From Dyadobacter chenhuakuii (lineage in GTDB: Bacteria; Bacteroidota; Bacteroidia; Cytophagales; Spirosomataceae), in assembly GCF_023821985.2 (NCBI RefSeq), contig NZ_CP098805.1, positions 5,261,001 through 5,325,000 of the forward strand: a stretch of DNA of 64,000 bases, given 5' to 3'. Both the position numbers and the translations under genes were made by a program. Positions 54,070 to 62,487 of the stretch are shown one piece after another. The number at the start of each line of letters is the position of its first letter. Within the stretch, counting starts at the first letter, position 1. Below the pieces are notes generated by a model. That model saw nothing but the letters and a program-made list of their open reading frames with translations, did not search any database and was not told the origin of the DNA.

Positions 54070-54486
54070 ATGATTATGCTGAAAAAATTTTTGAAACCAA
54101 TCAAGCTTCCGGCGTCCGCCGACTGGGGCGTGCTGATTTTACGGGTCGGAATTTCGTTACTCATGCTCACGCATGGCTATGCAAAGCTGCAAAACCTGTT
54201 AAAAGGTGACCATTCATTTGCTGATCCGATCGGGATTGGAGAGGAGTTATCACTTTATCTGACGATTGGCGCAGAGTTTGTTTGCTCCATTTTGGTGATT
54301 CTTGGTTTGTTCACCAGGGCGGCACTCATTCCGTTGATCATCACCATGACCGTGGTTTTCTTTATTGTACACGGCCCTGATCCGCTGGCCGACAAGGAAC
54401 ACGCTTTGACGTTCCTGATTGTATATGTCACATTGTTTCTGACCGGCCCGGGCAAAATGTCCGTGGATAACGGTCTTTATAAATAA
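54070..54486 (+). CDS. DoxX family membrane protein
   Basis: 138 aa with four hydrophobic helices. The DoxX pattern is clear: WGVLILRVGISLLMLTHGYAKLQNLL, YLTIGAEFVCSILVILGLFTRAALIPLIITMTVVFFIVHGPDPL, and EHALTFLIVYVTLFLTGPGKMSVD. Inner membrane. Related proteins take part in quinone or thiosulfate redox and membrane stress responses, but no activity can be assigned here. Ends at a strong hairpin. Confidence 0.9.
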   Translation: MIMLKKFLKPIKLPASADWGVLILRVGISLLMLTHGYAKLQNLLKGDHSFADPIGIGEELSLYLTIGAEFVCSILVILGLFTRAALIPLIITMTVVFFIVHGPDPLADKEHALTFLIVYVTLFLTGPGKMSVDNGLYK

Positions 54487-54489
54487 TAA

Positions 54490-54522
54490 AAAAAGGCGTT
54501 TCCACATTGGAAACGCCTTTTT
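54490..54522. terminator. bidirectional terminator hairpin
   Basis: A perfect 15-bp stem (aaaaaggcgtttcca at 54490-54504 and complement at 54508-54522) with a 3-nt loop. The stop of the convergent aldo/keto reductase is 4 nt away. Confidence 0.92.
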
Positions 54523-54526
54523 AATG

Positions 54527-55498
54527 CTATTGCGACCATTGGGTTGGAGAGCGGTCCCAGCGGTGTACTTTCAGTTTCTCTGCGAGCTTCGGATCCAGCA
54601 GTTTACCATCACTGGCTGAAACATTGGATCTTACGTGCGGCAGTTTGCGCATGCCCGGGATGGTGGTATGCACATCCGGATTGTTCAATATGAACCGCAA
54701 TGCAAGCTCCGGCATTGTCATTCCCTCCGGAATGTCAGCTTTCAGCGCCTCAGCGTGGTCTACACTGGAATTCAGGTTTTCCGGCACAAAGTAAGTCGAC
54801 CGCCAGTCGTCGGCCGGGAAAGTTGTTTCTTTCGTAAATGTGCCTGTTAATGTTCCTTCATCAAACGGAACACGTGCAATGACGCCGATATCGAGCTTTT
54901 TGCAAAGCGGAAAGAGGTTGTCCTCCGGCGCCTGGTCAAAAATATTGTATATCACCTGAACAGCGTCTATTAATCCCGTTTCAAGGGTTTTTAAGACATT
55001 ATCCGGCTCCCAGCGGTTAACGCTGATGCCCCAACGTTCCACTTTTCCTTCCTGCGTCAATTTTTGAATCGCTTCTTTCCACTCGTCTTCCTGCGACCAG
55101 CTGTCTTCCCAAACATGGAATTGAAGCAGGTCAATGCGCTCCGTGCCCAGGTTTTTAAGGCTTTTCTCTGTGTATTCGATAATGTAATGGGCAGGGAAAA
55201 CTTCCTGTAACGAAGAGTCCGCTTTGGATGGCCACTGGCGGTTTTTAGGTGGAATTTTGGTGGCCGCATATAATTTGCGGTCCGGGTAACGGCGGATCAG
55301 GTCGCCGAGAATGCGCTCGCTGAGGCCTTCACCATAACCCCAGGCCGTGTCAAAGAAGTTAACGCCTGATTCAACTGCCAGATTAAGAGAGTCATCTGTT
55401 TCCTTACGGTCGGAGCCCGTCCAGCCTGCAAGTCCCCACATTCCGTAACCTATTTCGCTGATCTGCCAGCCACTACGCCCAAAACGACGGTTTTGCAT
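54527..55498 (-). CDS. aldo/keto reductase
   Basis: 323 aa TIM-barrel NADPH-dependent oxidoreductase, cytoplasmic. The catalytic tetrad is complete: Asp50 and Tyr55 (FFDTAWGYGEG), Lys81 (AATKIPP), His128 (LLQFHVWED). The cofactor end shows IPGMRKLPHVRSNV. It reduces aldehydes or sugar ketones; the substrate is not known. Monocistronic. Confidence 0.94.
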   Translation of the reverse strand: MQNRRFGRSGWQISEIGYGMWGLAGWTGSDRKETDDSLNLAVESGVNFFDTAWGYGEGLSERILGDLIRRYPDRKLYAATKIPPKNRQWPSKADSSLQEVFPAHYIIEYTEKSLKNLGTERIDLLQFHVWEDSWSQEDEWKEAIQKLTQEGKVERWGISVNRWEPDNVLKTLETGLIDAVQVIYNIFDQAPEDNLFPLCKKLDIGVIARVPFDEGTLTGTFTKETTFPADDWRSTYFVPENLNSSVDHAEALKADIPEGMTMPELALRFILNNPDVHTTIPGMRKLPHVRSNVSASDGKLLDPKLAEKLKVHRWDRSPTQWSQ

Positions 55499-55562
55499 TG
55501 TTAAGTAAATTTAGTGTTCGTGGATTAAAGCCTCGGATTGTGTCTTTTTAATGTATTAGAAA

Positions 55563-55570
55563 TACATTTG
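55563..55570 (+). promoter_or_regulatory. candidate -7 element of the M23 peptidase gene
   Basis: TACATTTG, an exact TAnnTTTG. ATTG lies 22 nt further upstream (55537-55540). It is 71 nt before the ATG at 55642. Confidence 0.4.
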
Positions 55571-55641
55571 TAAGATATTAAGTTCAGAAAAACTCGTAGA
55601 ACGTTCTTCAATTAAACGGATAGGTGAGAGATAAAGGGTTG

Positions 55642-56424
55642 ATGGTAAATGCATTGTTGATGACGATAAAAAGAATCGCCGGAATGGTCCTGATCCTCAG
55701 CATTTGCGGCTGGGTCAATGAGGATAAACCTTCGGAAAAATTAAATGAATATTGCGCCACATTCAACCAGCTCCAGCTGGATATCCGTGACAATGTAATT
55801 TCCCCCGACTCCGGGCGGCTTGCTTTCCGCACGATCATGCAGCAGATCAGAAGTGAGTTCAAAAGGGACACCTGCCGCGTCATTGACTCGTCTTATTTTG
55901 CTTATCCGATTAAAGGCTATACGCCCCGCGAATCCATAGGAGGCCGCGGAAGAGGTTACCGCGGTGAAGGTTTCGACCTTTTCGACAACAATGTGCGCGG
56001 AAGCCATCCTGCACACGACCTTTTTGTAAAGGATAAGGATCAGGACAATCTGGATGACAGAACCTGGCAGCCCGTTGACGTGATGGCATTTACTTCCGGG
56101 ATCGTTCTGGCAACGGAAACAGGCTGGAAATACAACAGTGAATTCCGGGGCGGTAACTGGATCTGGATTTACGATCCCTGCCTGGACGGCCTTTTCTACT
56201 ACGCGCACAACAATATGATCGAAGTCCAGCCCGGACAATGGGTGAATGCCGGTGATAAAATTGCCGAAATGGGCCGCTCCGGCTATAATGCTTATCAAAA
56301 ACGTTCGCCAACGCACCTGCACCTGATGTATCTGCAACTGGACGAATACGCCATGCCGCTTCCTGTGAACACTTATGAATGGTTGCTGATGTCAACCGTA
56401 AAGGATGGTTACGTTACGGAATGA
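55642..56424 (+). CDS. M23 family (LytM-type) metallopeptidase, exported
   Basis: About 260 aa. The start is uncertain between GTG 55624, ATG 55642 (aaaggg just upstream, my choice) and ATG 55660; all keep the hydrophobic export segment (RIAGMVLILSICGW). The zinc ligands of M23 are visible: the HPAHD motif (His codon 56005, Asp codon 56017) and HLH (56314-56322). Between them lie VDVMAFTSGIVLATE and YYAHNNMIEVQPGQWVNAGDKIAEMGRSG, typical of the family. It should cut peptidoglycan cross-bridges or act as a LytM-like periplasmic factor. An unusual N-terminal ~100 residues (helical) precedes the catalytic domain. Confidence 0.88.
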   Translation: MVNALLMTIKRIAGMVLILSICGWVNEDKPSEKLNEYCATFNQLQLDIRDNVISPDSGRLAFRTIMQQIRSEFKRDTCRVIDSSYFAYPIKGYTPRESIGGRGRGYRGEGFDLFDNNVRGSHPAHDLFVKDKDQDNLDDRTWQPVDVMAFTSGIVLATETGWKYNSEFRGGNWIWIYDPCLDGLFYYAHNNMIEVQPGQWVNAGDKIAEMGRSGYNAYQKRSPTHLHLMYLQLDEYAMPLPVNTYEWLLMSTVKDGYVTE

Positions 56425-56491
56425 TTGGGATTGATGCTATTAATTAATAAATTGTAGCTCACTCGATTACTATTCCTATAAACCATTTTTT

Positions 56492-57778
56492 ATGAACAAT
56501 CGCCGGTCCTTTTTCCGAAAGAGCGCGGCCATCGGCCTTGGTGCCTTCGGCCTGAACAGTCTTTATAACGAATTGCACGCAGAAAGTTTTAGTGAAGCCG
56601 AGAAGCTTTGGAACGATAACAGTGCAGACAATGAAGATTACTGGTCGGTAATCCAGGATGCTTACACGGCGAGTAAAAGCGACATTATTATCCTCAACAA
56701 CGGCGGCGTCTCGCCTTCGCCCATTGCCGTGCAGGAAGCTTTGGAAAAATACAACAAAGCTGCTGCGCAAGGTCCTTCTTACTACATGTGGCGGATTATG
56801 GATAAAGGCCGCGAGCCGCTTCGGCAGCATCTGGCCAAACTGGCCGGTTGCGATGCAGAGGAAATTGCCATTAACCGGAATGCTACGGAAGCACTTAACA
56901 CCATTATTTTTGGCCTACCACTCGAAAAAGGCGACGAGATCATTGGCACTATTCAGGATTATCCCAACATGATCCAGGCCTGGAAACAAAGGGAAATGCG
57001 CGATGGACTGGTTTACAAACAATTATCATTTGATTTCCCTATTGAAAATGACGAGCAGATTGTGAAAGCTTTTGCCGACGCTGTTACACCCAGGACCAGG
57101 ATCATTCACGTAACCCACATTATCAACTGGGTAGGGCAGATTATGCCGGTGAAAAAGATTTGTGATATGGCGCATAGCAAAGGCATCGAGGTGGTTGTGG
57201 ACGGCGCGCATACATTTGGTTTGCTGGATTATAAAATCCCTGATCTGGATTGCGATTATTTCGGAACGAGCTTGCACAAGTTTTTGAGCGCTCCGGTGGG
57301 AAGCGGTATGATGTGGGTAAAGAAGGATAAAATAGAAAAAATATGGCCATTGTTATGCAACAGCCAGCCTAAGAGCAAAGACATCCGCAAATTTGAAACA
57401 TTGGGGACACGCAGTTTTTGCATAGAGCAAGCCATTGGTGAAGCCATCAATTTCCAGGAAGGCATCGGTTCCAAAAGAAAGCAGGAAAGGGTGCATTATT
57501 TGAAAAAATTCTGGGCTGAAAAAGCACTGCAGATTCCCGGTGTGAAAATCCATACATCACTAAAACCTGAATATTCCTGCGCCATTGCCGGTGTGAGCAT
57601 TGATGGAATGAAACCAGAAGAGCTGGACAGCAAGCTCATGAAAGATTACCAGATCCACACTGTCGGAATCAACTGGGAAAACATTCATTGTGTGCGGGTT
57701 ACGCCTCATGTTTATACCAAAATCAGTGACCTGGACAAGCTTGTGGGAGCTTTGGAAAAGATCGCTAAAAAAGCCTGA
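56492..57778 (+). CDS. Tat-exported class V aminotransferase-fold PLP enzyme
   Basis: 428 aa. Tat signal NNRRSFFRKSAAIGLGAFGLNSL (RRxFxK motif), followed by a PLP fold type I enzyme related to isopenicillin N epimerase and cysteine desulfurases: NRNATEALNTIIFGL (~128-142), VTHIINWVGQIMPVKKIC, PLP-binding VVVDGAHTFG (Asp237) and the Schiff-base Lys263 in FGTSLHKFLSAPVGSG. Complete active site. A PLP enzyme exported by Tat must carry its cofactor across folded. Substrate unknown; no partner in the neighbouring genes is obvious. Confidence 0.9.
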   Translation: MNNRRSFFRKSAAIGLGAFGLNSLYNELHAESFSEAEKLWNDNSADNEDYWSVIQDAYTASKSDIIILNNGGVSPSPIAVQEALEKYNKAAAQGPSYYMWRIMDKGREPLRQHLAKLAGCDAEEIAINRNATEALNTIIFGLPLEKGDEIIGTIQDYPNMIQAWKQREMRDGLVYKQLSFDFPIENDEQIVKAFADAVTPRTRIIHVTHIINWVGQIMPVKKICDMAHSKGIEVVVDGAHTFGLLDYKIPDLDCDYFGTSLHKFLSAPVGSGMMWVKKDKIEKIWPLLCNSQPKSKDIRKFETLGTRSFCIEQAIGEAINFQEGIGSKRKQERVHYLKKFWAEKALQIPGVKIHTSLKPEYSCAIAGVSIDGMKPEELDSKLMKDYQIHTVGINWENIHCVRVTPHVYTKISDLDKLVGALEKIAKKA

Positions 57779-57830
57779 TGAAAGGATTTTTGCGTTATCT
57801 TTAAGATCATCAGCTTAAAAACCCAATCAC

Positions 57831-58442
57831 ATGACCCAATTACGAAAGGGCTCTTTCCTCAAAAGGGCCAAAGATATAAGCATTAGCAGCGCCTTGGCAA
57901 TCACCATTTTATCATCCGGAATCGGGATGACGGGATGCGGTTCCAGCGAAGATGAAGAAGCTTATAGTTACGAAGAAACCACCTATTCCAAAGGCATCCG
58001 CTCGCACATTAAGGAGGTTAAGCCCGGAGAATTTAAGATTACCGACGAAGAAAGCGTAGATGCGGACAAGTCCGTTGCCATTGTCACTTACCTCGACGGC
58101 CACACCGACTCGCTCAGCACAACTGCCGCCAAGGCATTGATCGATGACGAGATCCGCAATAACCAATCATCTGTGGGGCACCATAGTGGCTTGTCTACCA
58201 TGCTGTTATACGGAGGAATGGGTTATATGCTCGGCAGAAGCTCCAACAATGCATACATGAACAATTATCGTGGGAACGGCAGTGCGGCCAGAGGCTTTTA
58301 CAGCGATCCGAATGTTTATAACAAATCGCAAAGCGCTGTTCAGCAAGCAAATGCTTCCCGCAGCACGCGCATGGTGACGTCCCGTCCTAAGGGCGGCAGA
58401 AATGGTTTCTTCGGACGTTCCGCAGGCAGAAGCGGAGGTTAA
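57831..58442 (+). CDS. YgiB-like (DUF1190-type) lipoprotein
   Basis: 203 aa. The N-terminus is basic (RKGSFLKRAKDI) with a lipobox-like GMTGC (Cys ~36). The low-complexity C-terminus is Ser/Asn/Gly/Arg-rich (SSVGHHSGL…MLGRSSNNAYMNNYRGNGSAARGFYS…GRSAGRSGG), as in enterobacterial YgiB/YjfM (DUF1190). The assignment is supported by the next gene, a YgiC-type enzyme 11 nt downstream, the same order as ygiBC and yjfMC in E. coli. A weak TATCTTTA lies ~28 nt upstream. The role of YgiB is unknown. Confidence 0.75.
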   Translation: MTQLRKGSFLKRAKDISISSALAITILSSGIGMTGCGSSEDEEAYSYEETTYSKGIRSHIKEVKPGEFKITDEESVDADKSVAIVTYLDGHTDSLSTTAAKALIDDEIRNNQSSVGHHSGLSTMLLYGGMGYMLGRSSNNAYMNNYRGNGSAARGFYSDPNVYNKSQSAVQQANASRSTRMVTSRPKGGRNGFFGRSAGRSGG

Positions 58443-58453
58443 ATTTATAAAAC

Positions 58454-59626
58454 ATGATTCAATTAAAATCGCTAGCCAATCATCCGGAAAAAGCGCTGCA
58501 AAAAGTAGGCTGGGACTGGATGCTTGGCGCCGACACGGCTCCTTATGTGGTCAGTGACGTTGTGGTTGTCAGCGAAGAGCAGGCAATCCAATATTACGAA
58601 GCGGCGGGGACGTTATATGAAATGCTCATCGAGGCTGGGCAATATGCTATTGATAACCAGCTTTTTAAAGAAATGGGCATTCCTGAAAACCTGGTAGAGC
58701 TTATCCAGCTTTCGTGGCAGGACGACCGCCACATCCATCTTTACGGCCGCTTTGACCTCGCTGGCGGAATCGATGGTGAACCAGTCAAGCTGATCGAGTT
58801 TAATGCGGACACCGCAACCTGCATTCCCGAGACCGCTGTTGTGCAATGGGCGCATCTGCGGATGAACGGGCTTGATGAATCGCAGCAGTTTAATACCCTT
58901 TACGAAACGTTGGTTAATCAGTTCCGCTATCTCAAAGAGGCTAACAATGACCTGGATGCTTCTATTTTGTTTTCAACAATGCGCGGTTATCCCGAAGATG
59001 ACACCAATGTTGCCTTACTGACCGAGGCTGCGCGGGAAGCAGGATTTGACACGGATTTCGCTTATGTCGAGGAAGTTGAATTTTCGAATGGAGAAGGCAT
59101 TTTTAAAATGGTGCCTGATTCCAACGATTTTCTGCGGTTCGATTTCTGGTTCAAGCTTGTCCCCTGGGAATATATCGGAAATGACGAGCCGGAACTCGCC
59201 GGAATGCTGACAGAAATTGTCAAAAACCGGAAAGCAGTTATTCTCAATCCTGCCTATACATTGTTATTTCAGTCAAAATATATACTGAAAGTCTTGTGGG
59301 ACCTTTATCCATATCATCCGCTGTTGCTCCAAACCGAGCGCTATGCATTGCCTCATAAAAAGTCGGTGCGTAAAGTGCTCTTCGGCCGCGAAGGGGCTAA
59401 TGTTTCTATTTTGGAAAAAGGCGGAGAAGTGCTGGAAACGGTTGAGGGTGAGTATGATGACCAGCCAAAGATCTATCAGGAATATCTTGATTTTCCCACC
59501 GATGGCGCTGGAAATTCTTATCAGGCCGGCGTCTTTTATGCAGGTGAAGCTTGTGCGCTGGGCTTTCGACGAGGCGGCAGGATCCTGGATAACAAGGCAC
59601 AATTTGTGGGCCATTTGGTAAGCTAA
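58454..59626 (+). CDS. glutathionylspermidine synthase-family ATP-grasp protein (YgiC/YjfC-like)
   Basis: 390 aa ATP-grasp ligase. Motifs match the C-terminal synthetase domain of Gsp synthase: HIHLYGRFDLAGG, VKLIEFNADTATCIPETAVVQWAHL (~112-135), DTNVALLTEAAREAG, FRFDFWFKLVPWEYI-type region, ILNPAYTLLFQSKYILKVLWDLYPYHPLLLQT and a C-terminal YQAGVFYAGEACALGFRRGG. No amidase domain, as in YgiC. It probably ligates an amine to a peptide or carboxylate; the glutathione link is doubtful for Bacteroidota. It is cotranscribed with the YgiB-like lipoprotein. Confidence 0.9.
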   Translation: MIQLKSLANHPEKALQKVGWDWMLGADTAPYVVSDVVVVSEEQAIQYYEAAGTLYEMLIEAGQYAIDNQLFKEMGIPENLVELIQLSWQDDRHIHLYGRFDLAGGIDGEPVKLIEFNADTATCIPETAVVQWAHLRMNGLDESQQFNTLYETLVNQFRYLKEANNDLDASILFSTMRGYPEDDTNVALLTEAAREAGFDTDFAYVEEVEFSNGEGIFKMVPDSNDFLRFDFWFKLVPWEYIGNDEPELAGMLTEIVKNRKAVILNPAYTLLFQSKYILKVLWDLYPYHPLLLQTERYALPHKKSVRKVLFGREGANVSILEKGGEVLETVEGEYDDQPKIYQEYLDFPTDGAGNSYQAGVFYAGEACALGFRRGGRILDNKAQFVGHLVS

Positions 59627-59764
59627 ACCATTGAATATGACCGCAGACTAAACGGATCGACCGTTTGATAATCATTGTGTGTAAATATCGTTTTGTCTGA
59701 CAAAGTTTGTGAGATCGTTAGAGCAGCATCAGCGCATTCCGATAATTCTTAAACAAAACCAGTC

Positions 59765-60097
59765 ATGATACACGAGAAAATTTTTAAACTTAAAAGTGGA
59801 CGGGAAGTCAAGGTCATAGTAAAAGGCTACTTTCTGCACGACAATCCGCAACGCAGCACAGAATATGAGATATTGATCAGGGAGCCGAAAGAAAAATACT
59901 TCCGTGCACCGATCGGGATTAATCATCCGCAGTTTTGGAAACTCAAAAGATTGTCGTCGCAACAAGCGAAATTACTTGTCTTAGAATATAGCGGGATCTC
60001 CCAGCGGCAAGTCAATCAGGCAGTTGCAGAATTTAATACCGTATTAAGTTTCCCTGCGGCGCAGATAGGCTTACAGTTTGAAAGGGAATTAGTTTAA
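59765..60097 (+). CDS. conserved hypothetical protein, 110 aa
   Basis: 110 aa, soluble, no signal peptide. The sequence mixes beta (VKVIVKGYFLHDN, YEILIREPKEKYF) and helix (QQAKLLVLEYSGISQRQVNQAVAEFNTVLSF). I do not recognise a domain. It has its own region between the YgiC-like gene and the classical SDR and ends with a hairpin. Confidence 0.6.
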   Translation: MIHEKIFKLKSGREVKVIVKGYFLHDNPQRSTEYEILIREPKEKYFRAPIGINHPQFWKLKRLSSQQAKLLVLEYSGISQRQVNQAVAEFNTVLSFPAAQIGLQFERELV

Positions 60098-60172
60098 AAC
60101 TCAATTGCATTGCCGGATTTGTAAAAACAACACAGTTTAAGCAAATCAATTTCACATCGGATTTTCACTTAC

Positions 60173-60220
60173 AAAGCGGGCAGATAACTTTCATTTAAAT
60201 GAAGTTATTTTGTCCGCTTT
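60173..60220 (+). terminator. imperfect long hairpin, probable terminator
   Basis: aaagcgggcagataactt (60173-60190) pairs with aagttattttgtccgcttt (60202-60220), with G-U pairs and one bulge, around an inner palindromic tcatttaaatga. The outer arm ends in ctttt. It lies 75 nt after the stop at 60097. Confidence 0.6.
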
Positions 60221-60296
60221 TATATTGTTAAGTCGTTCCGTTTTAAGATAATCGCCACATTTCCTACTTTTAAAACCTTTCTCTCTAATTGTGCTG

Positions 60297-60371
60297 TAAC
60301 GTTAATATTTTAGGTTAAAAAGCATATAAGAATTGCTTTTAAGATAAGCTCAACGACATTACTTAACGTTA
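60297..60371. promoter_or_regulatory. pair of TAACGTTA palindromes upstream of the SDR gene
   Basis: Identical 8-bp palindromes at 60297-60304 and 60364-60371, 67 bp apart start to start. The second ends 9 nt before the ATG at 60381. They are candidate operator half-sites for an unknown regulator. Confidence 0.3.
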
Positions 60372-60380
60372 TTAAAAATC

Positions 60381-61127
60381 ATGCAAACCGGTTTTAATGC
60401 ACAAGTCGCAATCATTACAGGCGCCGCCTCGGGCCTTGGACTTGTAATCGCTCACAAATTATTGAATGAAGGGGCCTATGTTGGTCTTTTTGATGTGAAT
60501 ATAGAAGCCCTCCGGGAGGAATTTATTGGCAATCCAGACAAGGAAGAATTTGTGAGCGTGGATGTGACCGATCCGGCAATGGTTGAAAAAGGTGTGGAGC
60601 AGATTGTTGCCCGCTTTGGCAAGATTGATATACTGATCAACTGCGCGGGCATTACAGGTGCCACAAATATAAAAAGCCATGAGGTGGATCCGGAGAACAT
60701 GAGAAAGGTTTTTGAAATCAATTTCATGGGCAGTTTTAATACTTCAAAAGCCGTTTTGCCCCACATGCTCGCCAACGGTTATGGCCGCATTTTACACATT
60801 GCATCCATTGCGGGAAAAGAAGGAAATGCAGGGATGCTCGCTTACTCGGCCTCCAAAGCAGCCGTCATAGGCATGGCTAAAGTGCAAGGGAAAGAATATG
60901 CGGAAACCGGAGTCACCATCAATGCATTAGCCCCGGCAGTAATAAGAACGCCGCTCGTGGAGGCTATGCCCGACACGCAAGTGCAGTACATGACCGACAA
61001 AATTCCCATGCGCCGCTGCGGAACGCTTGAAGAAGCCGCTAATATGGCTGCATTCATTGTTTCAGCAGAAAACAGTTTCACCACCGGCTTTACATTCGAT
61101 CTCTCGGGAGGAAGGGCCACTTACTGA
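60381..61127 (+). CDS. classical SDR family oxidoreductase
   Basis: 248 aa, intact. NAD(P)-binding TGAASGLG (13-20), NCAG near 87, catalytic Ser142 (HIASIAG), Tyr155 and Lys159 (YSASK), and a C-terminal TGFTFDLSGGRATY. The Asp after the second beta-strand (FDVN) suggests NAD rather than NADP. It resembles sugar and 3-oxoacyl dehydrogenases. Substrate not known. Confidence 0.94.
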   Translation: MQTGFNAQVAIITGAASGLGLVIAHKLLNEGAYVGLFDVNIEALREEFIGNPDKEEFVSVDVTDPAMVEKGVEQIVARFGKIDILINCAGITGATNIKSHEVDPENMRKVFEINFMGSFNTSKAVLPHMLANGYGRILHIASIAGKEGNAGMLAYSASKAAVIGMAKVQGKEYAETGVTINALAPAVIRTPLVEAMPDTQVQYMTDKIPMRRCGTLEEAANMAAFIVSAENSFTTGFTFDLSGGRATY

Positions 61128-61142
61128 TTTTCAGTATTTTTT
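61122..61142 (+). terminator. weak terminator after the SDR gene
   Basis: tactga/tcagta 6-bp stem with a 3-nt loop over the stop codon, then atttttt. The T-run also overlaps the -33 element of the next gene. Confidence 0.35.
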
Positions 61143-61170
61143 GCTATTCGTATTGCTTTTTATACATTTG
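61140..61170 (+). promoter_or_regulatory. consensus promoter of the exported protein gene at 61202
   Basis: -33 TTTG at 61140-61143, 19-nt spacer, -7 TACATTTG at 61163-61170. This is an exact match to the Bacteroidota vegetative promoter, 31 nt before the TTG start. Confidence 0.65.
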
Positions 61171-61201
61171 CATATTCCCACTGAATTTTAATATTACAAC
61201 A

Positions 61202-61756
61202 TTGCGCAGGATTTTATCCATACTGCTTCTTGGGTTGCTGCTTTACAACATGGTAGGCTATTCGATAGTTTACCTGTCGGAAGAAACGCATACCATTAGC
61301 GAGCGTGGAAAAGACCTGATTCAGCAGTCGGATCATTCACAGGACATTGTCATTAAAGTGCCGGTTGCTGTTCCTTACCAGACCAATTGGGACGCACCGG
61401 AACAAGTGGAAGGCCAGATTTTGCATGAAGGGCAATATTATCAGATGAAAAGCCGACAGCTGATCAATGACACCATGTATGTGCATTGCGAGTACGACCA
61501 GGGAGCGCGTGAGCGTTTCAGTGACCTGGCTACCAAAATCAATGATCAGGTAACAGGCAATGCATCTAATCCACAGAAGGATTCACATTCGACCATCCTC
61601 AAAAATTTTGTAAAAGAATACATGTCCCAAGACAGGAAACATGTGTTTTATTTGCTTGAATGGGCACCCGCCCGCGAAGTTGCCGTTTCTTCGGTGCAAC
61701 TTCATTTTTCAGAAAGACAATTTACAATTCCCTCGCCGCCACCCGATCTGGCTTAG
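61202..61756 (+). CDS. exported or membrane-anchored protein of unknown function
   Basis: 184 aa. The start is TTG (MRRILSILLLGLLLYNMVGYSIVYL), with a signal or N-terminal anchor. The mature part is polar, with a beta-rich portion (QTNWDAPEQVEGQILHEGQYYQMKSRQLINDTMYVHCEYDQ) and a Pro-rich end (TIPSPPPDLA). I do not recognise a domain. Its perfect promoter and placement just before the AhpD-like genes are the only context. Confidence 0.65.
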   Translation: MRRILSILLLGLLLYNMVGYSIVYLSEETHTISERGKDLIQQSDHSQDIVIKVPVAVPYQTNWDAPEQVEGQILHEGQYYQMKSRQLINDTMYVHCEYDQGARERFSDLATKINDQVTGNASNPQKDSHSTILKNFVKEYMSQDRKHVFYLLEWAPAREVAVSSVQLHFSERQFTIPSPPPDLA

Positions 61757-61900
61757 TAATATCATTTCATTATCTCCTTTTTGACCGCATTTCATCAGAA
61801 ATGCAGATGTCGGCTTTGAACCGAAATCAGCGCCTATATGCTGTTTTGGGCCATTGAACCAGGAGAAGAAATCTTTTACTAACAACAGATTTTCTTAAAA

Positions 61901-62458
61901 ATGGCGCATATCACATTGCCCGACGAATCGCTTCCTGGGATCGTTGGCCTGTTTAATTTCCGTCCCGAAACGGCTTCTTCCCTTCGCTGGCTGGCAGACA
62001 CCTTGTTACGGGGCGAATCCCCACTTACCAGCGGCGAACGCGAACTCATTGCCGCTTACGTTTCCCATCTGAACGACTGCCGGTTCTGCCACATGTCGCA
62101 CGCCTCGGCTGCGATGGCGCATTTGTCGTGTGATCTCGACCAGATCGCAGATATCCGCAATGGTTTTCAGGAAATTCCGGTCACGCCTAAACTGCGCGCG
62201 CTACTCCAAATCGCTGCCAAAGTGCAGCAAAGCGGTAAGGAAGTTTCCGAAGAAGACGTTGCTGCGGCAAGAGCCGAAGGGGCCATTGACCGCGAGATTC
62301 ATGACACGGTTTTGATCGCAGCGTCATTCTGCATGTTCAACCGCTACGTAGACGGATTGGGCACATGGGCGCCTCGGGAAAACGAAGATTACCGCGCAAT
62401 GGGACAACGTATGGCCTTCAAGGGTTACATTCCTTCGGTTGAGCAAACAGCTGAATAA
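61901..62458 (+). CDS. carboxymuconolactone decarboxylase / AhpD-like peroxidase-related protein, copy 1
   Basis: 185 aa. The AhpD-like fold has the active-site pair C60-x-x-C63 and His67 (CRFCHMSHASAA) and the conserved GERELIAAYVSHLNDC start. The later half has EIHDTVLIAASFCMFNRYVDGLGTWAP. Likely a thiol peroxidase or redox enzyme of the cytoplasm. 29 nt upstream of a paralogue and in line with the TonB receptor, so the three probably form one operon. Substrate not known. Confidence 0.88.
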   Translation: MAHITLPDESLPGIVGLFNFRPETASSLRWLADTLLRGESPLTSGERELIAAYVSHLNDCRFCHMSHASAAMAHLSCDLDQIADIRNGFQEIPVTPKLRALLQIAAKVQQSGKEVSEEDVAAARAEGAIDREIHDTVLIAASFCMFNRYVDGLGTWAPRENEDYRAMGQRMAFKGYIPSVEQTAE

Positions 62459-62487
62459 TTTATCTAAACCATTTTCACTCAATAGCA

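Noticed and set aside
59650-59666. aaacgg-atcga-ccgttt hairpin after the YgiC-like gene
   Set aside because: Only 6 bp and no T-run; likely chance.
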